A DNA stretch of 13,985 nucleotides, taken from an uncultured Eubacteriales bacterium. GTDB lineage: Bacteria; Bacillota; Clostridia; Oscillospirales; Oscillospiraceae. Made by a program: the position numbers and the translations under genes. Location of the stretch: positions 1-13,985 of the forward strand of contig CABRZL010000051.1 in NCBI GenBank assembly GCA_902475435.1. Reading direction: 5' to 3'. This document shows, piece after piece, positions 12,497-13,985 of this stretch; the first letter of the stretch is position 1; each line of letters starts with the position of its first letter. The notes beneath the pieces are model-generated. The model worked only from the letters and a program-made list of their open reading frames with translations, did no database searches and was not told the DNA's origin.

Positions 12497-13708
12497 CTAG
12501 CGGGGCCGCAGCATCCGGGGTGCCACGCCCTCATATTTCTGAAATGCCCGATTCATTGTGGCAAGGCTTCCATATCCCACCGTTTCGGCAATCTTGTTCA
12601 GCGGCATGGCAGAGGACTGCAGAAGCTGCCGGGCATGACAGATTCGTGTCTTTTGGATCTCATCGGAAATTGCATGGCCGGCGTATTTTTTATATCGACT
12701 GGAGGCAGCGGGCTGGGCCATGCCAAAGTATTCTGCGATTTGCAAAACGCTGAGATTCGGGTCTGTACTCATTTTTGCAATGTACTCGTTAACAGAGGCT
12801 ACCCACAGTAGATCCGGCTGCGTTTCCATCTTCACGAGCTGTCCAATTAAAGCGCTCCAAAAGAGATCCACTGCTTTGGTTAGAGCCGGGTAGGTTTCCG
12901 CCATTAGAAGCTCTGTCATAATATCATGCTTTGTGAAAAAAGAGCGGGTCACTTGATTCCGCCGGATCAGCGCCAGCACGAAATAGCCCCAAAATGTCAT
13001 AAGCCGTAGCCGCATGTTGGGGAAAAACCAGGGCACAGCCGTCACACAATAGTCCATAGCCAGGTCTAGCCGCTGCCGGGCTTCGTTGTGCTTTCTGCCT
13101 TGAAGCAGCCTGGAAACCTGATCCGCGCAGTCGCTTAGGAACAAATTCTCGTCCATCTGGGATTGGGTGCTGCCCTCAGTATCGGCCAGGGATGCCACCC
13201 CGGGTTCCCGCTGCATAAATCGCAGATACTGCAGAAAGTCCACGGTTTCGCTGTATGCCATCTGAATTCCGGCTGTGCCAAACTCCATGTTGCTGACTGT
13301 ACACTGAAGCTGTGCTCCGGTGTCCTGGGTGAAATCCGCATGAAATGCTTCCAGAAGGGATTTGAGCTGCCCCATGGATTCCATTACCGCAGAGGTTCCA
13401 GAATGTAGCCGCGGAAAAGCCAGCAGACAAACCAACCGATCCTCGCGGTCATTTATATAGTGGATGGCGAATTGGTGCAGGCGTTCCAAAAGCCGTTGTT
13501 CTAATAGGTCCATCAGGGAATCGTATGCTTCGTTATAGTTTGCCTCCTGAAGCTCCAGCAGAACTACGACAAAACCGCCCTCTCCCAGATACATTCCGTC
13601 GATCTCAATATTGATGTAAAACTGCTCTGGCAGTTTTGCAGAATGTGTAAGCAGAATGTTCATATATCGCGATATTGCGACCCTGCGCCGGTTATCCGAA
13701 CCTTCCAT
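12497..13708 (-). CDS. AraC family transcriptional regulator
   Basis: The intact 403-residue regulator has an AraC DNA-binding domain at its C-terminus. The first helix-turn-helix is in LSVLQIAEYFGMAQPAASSRYK. The linking helix is in ISDEIQKTRICHARQLLQSS, and the second helix-turn-helix region is in MPLNKIAETVGYGSLATMNRAFQKYEGVAP. The roughly 295 residues before it have no recognised domain and no transmembrane segments; QFYINIEIDGMYLGEGGFVVVLLELQ looks like a GGDEF/PAS-like strand pattern but cannot be assigned. I choose ATG 13708 (AGGGGG five bases upstream) over the TTG immediately before it. By position it may control the lipoprotein/oxidoreductase unit or the gene beyond the right edge; no target is shown by the sequence. 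Confidence 0.88.
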   Translation of the reverse strand: MEGSDNRRRVAISRYMNILLTHSAKLPEQFYINIEIDGMYLGEGGFVVVLLELQEANYNEAYDSLMDLLEQRLLERLHQFAIHYINDREDRLVCLLAFPRLHSGTSAVMESMGQLKSLLEAFHADFTQDTGAQLQCTVSNMEFGTAGIQMAYSETVDFLQYLRFMQREPGVASLADTEGSTQSQMDENLFLSDCADQVSRLLQGRKHNEARQRLDLAMDYCVTAVPWFFPNMRLRLMTFWGYFVLALIRRNQVTRSFFTKHDIMTELLMAETYPALTKAVDLFWSALIGQLVKMETQPDLLWVASVNEYIAKMSTDPNLSVLQIAEYFGMAQPAASSRYKKYAGHAISDEIQKTRICHARQLLQSSAMPLNKIAETVGYGSLATMNRAFQKYEGVAPRMLRPR

Positions 13709-13738
13709 CAAAGCCCCCTTTTCAAATTCGATAAGTCG

Positions 13739-13767
13739 ATTATACAGGTTTCTCTCTCAAACCGTAA
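13739..13767 (-). promoter_or_regulatory. Promoter of the intact AraC gene
   Basis: A consensus TATAAT (13744-13739) lies 17 bases from a poor -35 box TTACGG (13767-13762), as expected for an activator-dependent promoter. Directly upstream, ACAGCA (13771-13776) and TGCTGT (13785-13790) form an inverted repeat with 8-base spacing, a candidate regulator site. Confidence 0.55.
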
Positions 13768-13799
13768 GAGACAGCAGATTTTGATGCTGTTTCCGTGAC

Positions 13800-13829
13800 A
13801 AAAGGGGCCGCCTGATTACTCAGGCGGCC
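13800..13829 (-). terminator. Intrinsic terminator of the gene at the right edge
   Basis: A perfect 10-bp stem (GGCCGCCTGA with TCAGGCGGCC, 13806-13829) with a 4-base loop is followed on the minus strand by CCTTTT. It lies 38 bases after the stop of the partial gene at 13868. The T tract is short but the stem is strong. Confidence 0.7.
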
Positions 13830-13867
13830 TGTTCTTTTGTAGAAGCCATCTTCATTTTACGGCTAGT

Positions 13868-13985
13868 TTAACCTACCAACTTGTCAAATATGGAAACTAC
13901 GTATTCTGCAATTTCACAATCTTGTTCTTCTGTTCCGCAGCCAACGCCGATTTGTGCCGGCAATTGTTCCATTTGCAAAAAGCGG
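13868..13985 (-). CDS. C-terminal end of an unidentified protein (partial)
   Basis: An open frame enters from the right edge and gives 38 residues before TAA (13870-13868), ending IAEYVVSIFDKLVG. It is acidic, with a glycine-cysteine segment IGVGCGTEEQDC. I do not recognise the family. It is supported as coding by its balanced composition and by the strong hairpin terminator shortly after the stop codon. The rest of the gene lies outside the window. Confidence 0.5.
   Translation of the reverse strand, partial: RFLQMEQLPAQIGVGCGTEEQDCEIAEYVVSIFDKLVG

Noticed and set aside
12404..12811. 135-codon plus-strand frame over the end of the intact AraC gene
   Set aside because: It is antisense to the conserved AraC DNA-binding domain and begins inside the inverted repeat; no supporting signals.
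7588..13985. Island attachment repeat copying the tRNA-Leu 3' end
   Set aside because: I looked for a second copy of the T-arm/acceptor sequence to the right of the tRNA and found none in the window.

Overview
The window looks like chromosomal DNA of a low-to-mid GC member of the Clostridia, most likely a gut-type relative of the Oscillospiraceae. This is inferred from three things: the rplU-prp-rpmA-obg order with a Firmicutes-style L27 propeptide, the strong GGAGG ribosome binding sites with consensus sigma-A promoters, and the mix of DegV, AraC and old-yellow-enzyme families. No species can be named from the sequence alone.

Region 1 (1-7675) is core. It holds a partial tRNA-Gln with its promoter, then, all on the minus strand, obg, rpmA (L27), prp (the protease that matures L27) and rplU (L21). 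rplU has its own promoter and a leader that can hide its ribosome binding site. Upstream of it lie a two-gene unit (a GT-C type membrane glycosyltransferase and a small PH-domain protein) and trmO, each unit with a promoter. On the plus strand follow a DegV/FakB fatty-acid-binding protein, an RluA-type pseudouridine synthase and tRNA-Leu(CAG), the last with its own promoter and terminator. A 65-residue tail-anchored protein sits on the minus strand between degV and the pseudouridine synthase. Every gene here appears intact.

Region 2 (about 7676-13985) is accessory and shows clear decay. A two-gene minus-strand unit encodes a solute-binding lipoprotein followed by a two-module flavin oxidoreductase of the 2,4-dienoyl-CoA/2-enoate reductase (old yellow enzyme) family. 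The lipoprotein has kept its N-terminal part and its extreme C-terminus but lost the roughly 240 residues between them. The oxidoreductase is split by a one-base frameshift in an A6 tract. Upstream are two AraC-type regulators of similar size: the nearer one is split by a frameshift at an A5T5 tract, the farther one is intact. The window ends in the last 38 codons of an unidentified minus-strand gene.

The simplest reading of region 2 is a former substrate-uptake-plus-reduction locus (sensor-regulators, binding lipoprotein, ene-reductase) that sits next to a tRNA-Leu gene and is degenerating. No permease or ATPase gene is present. The main alternatives are homopolymer sequencing errors for the two frameshifts, or, for the oxidoreductase only, a programmed -1 frameshift, because the break falls exactly on an A_AAA_AAC heptamer. 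I found no CRISPR array, transposase, phage gene, toxin-antitoxin pair or recognisable defence system.
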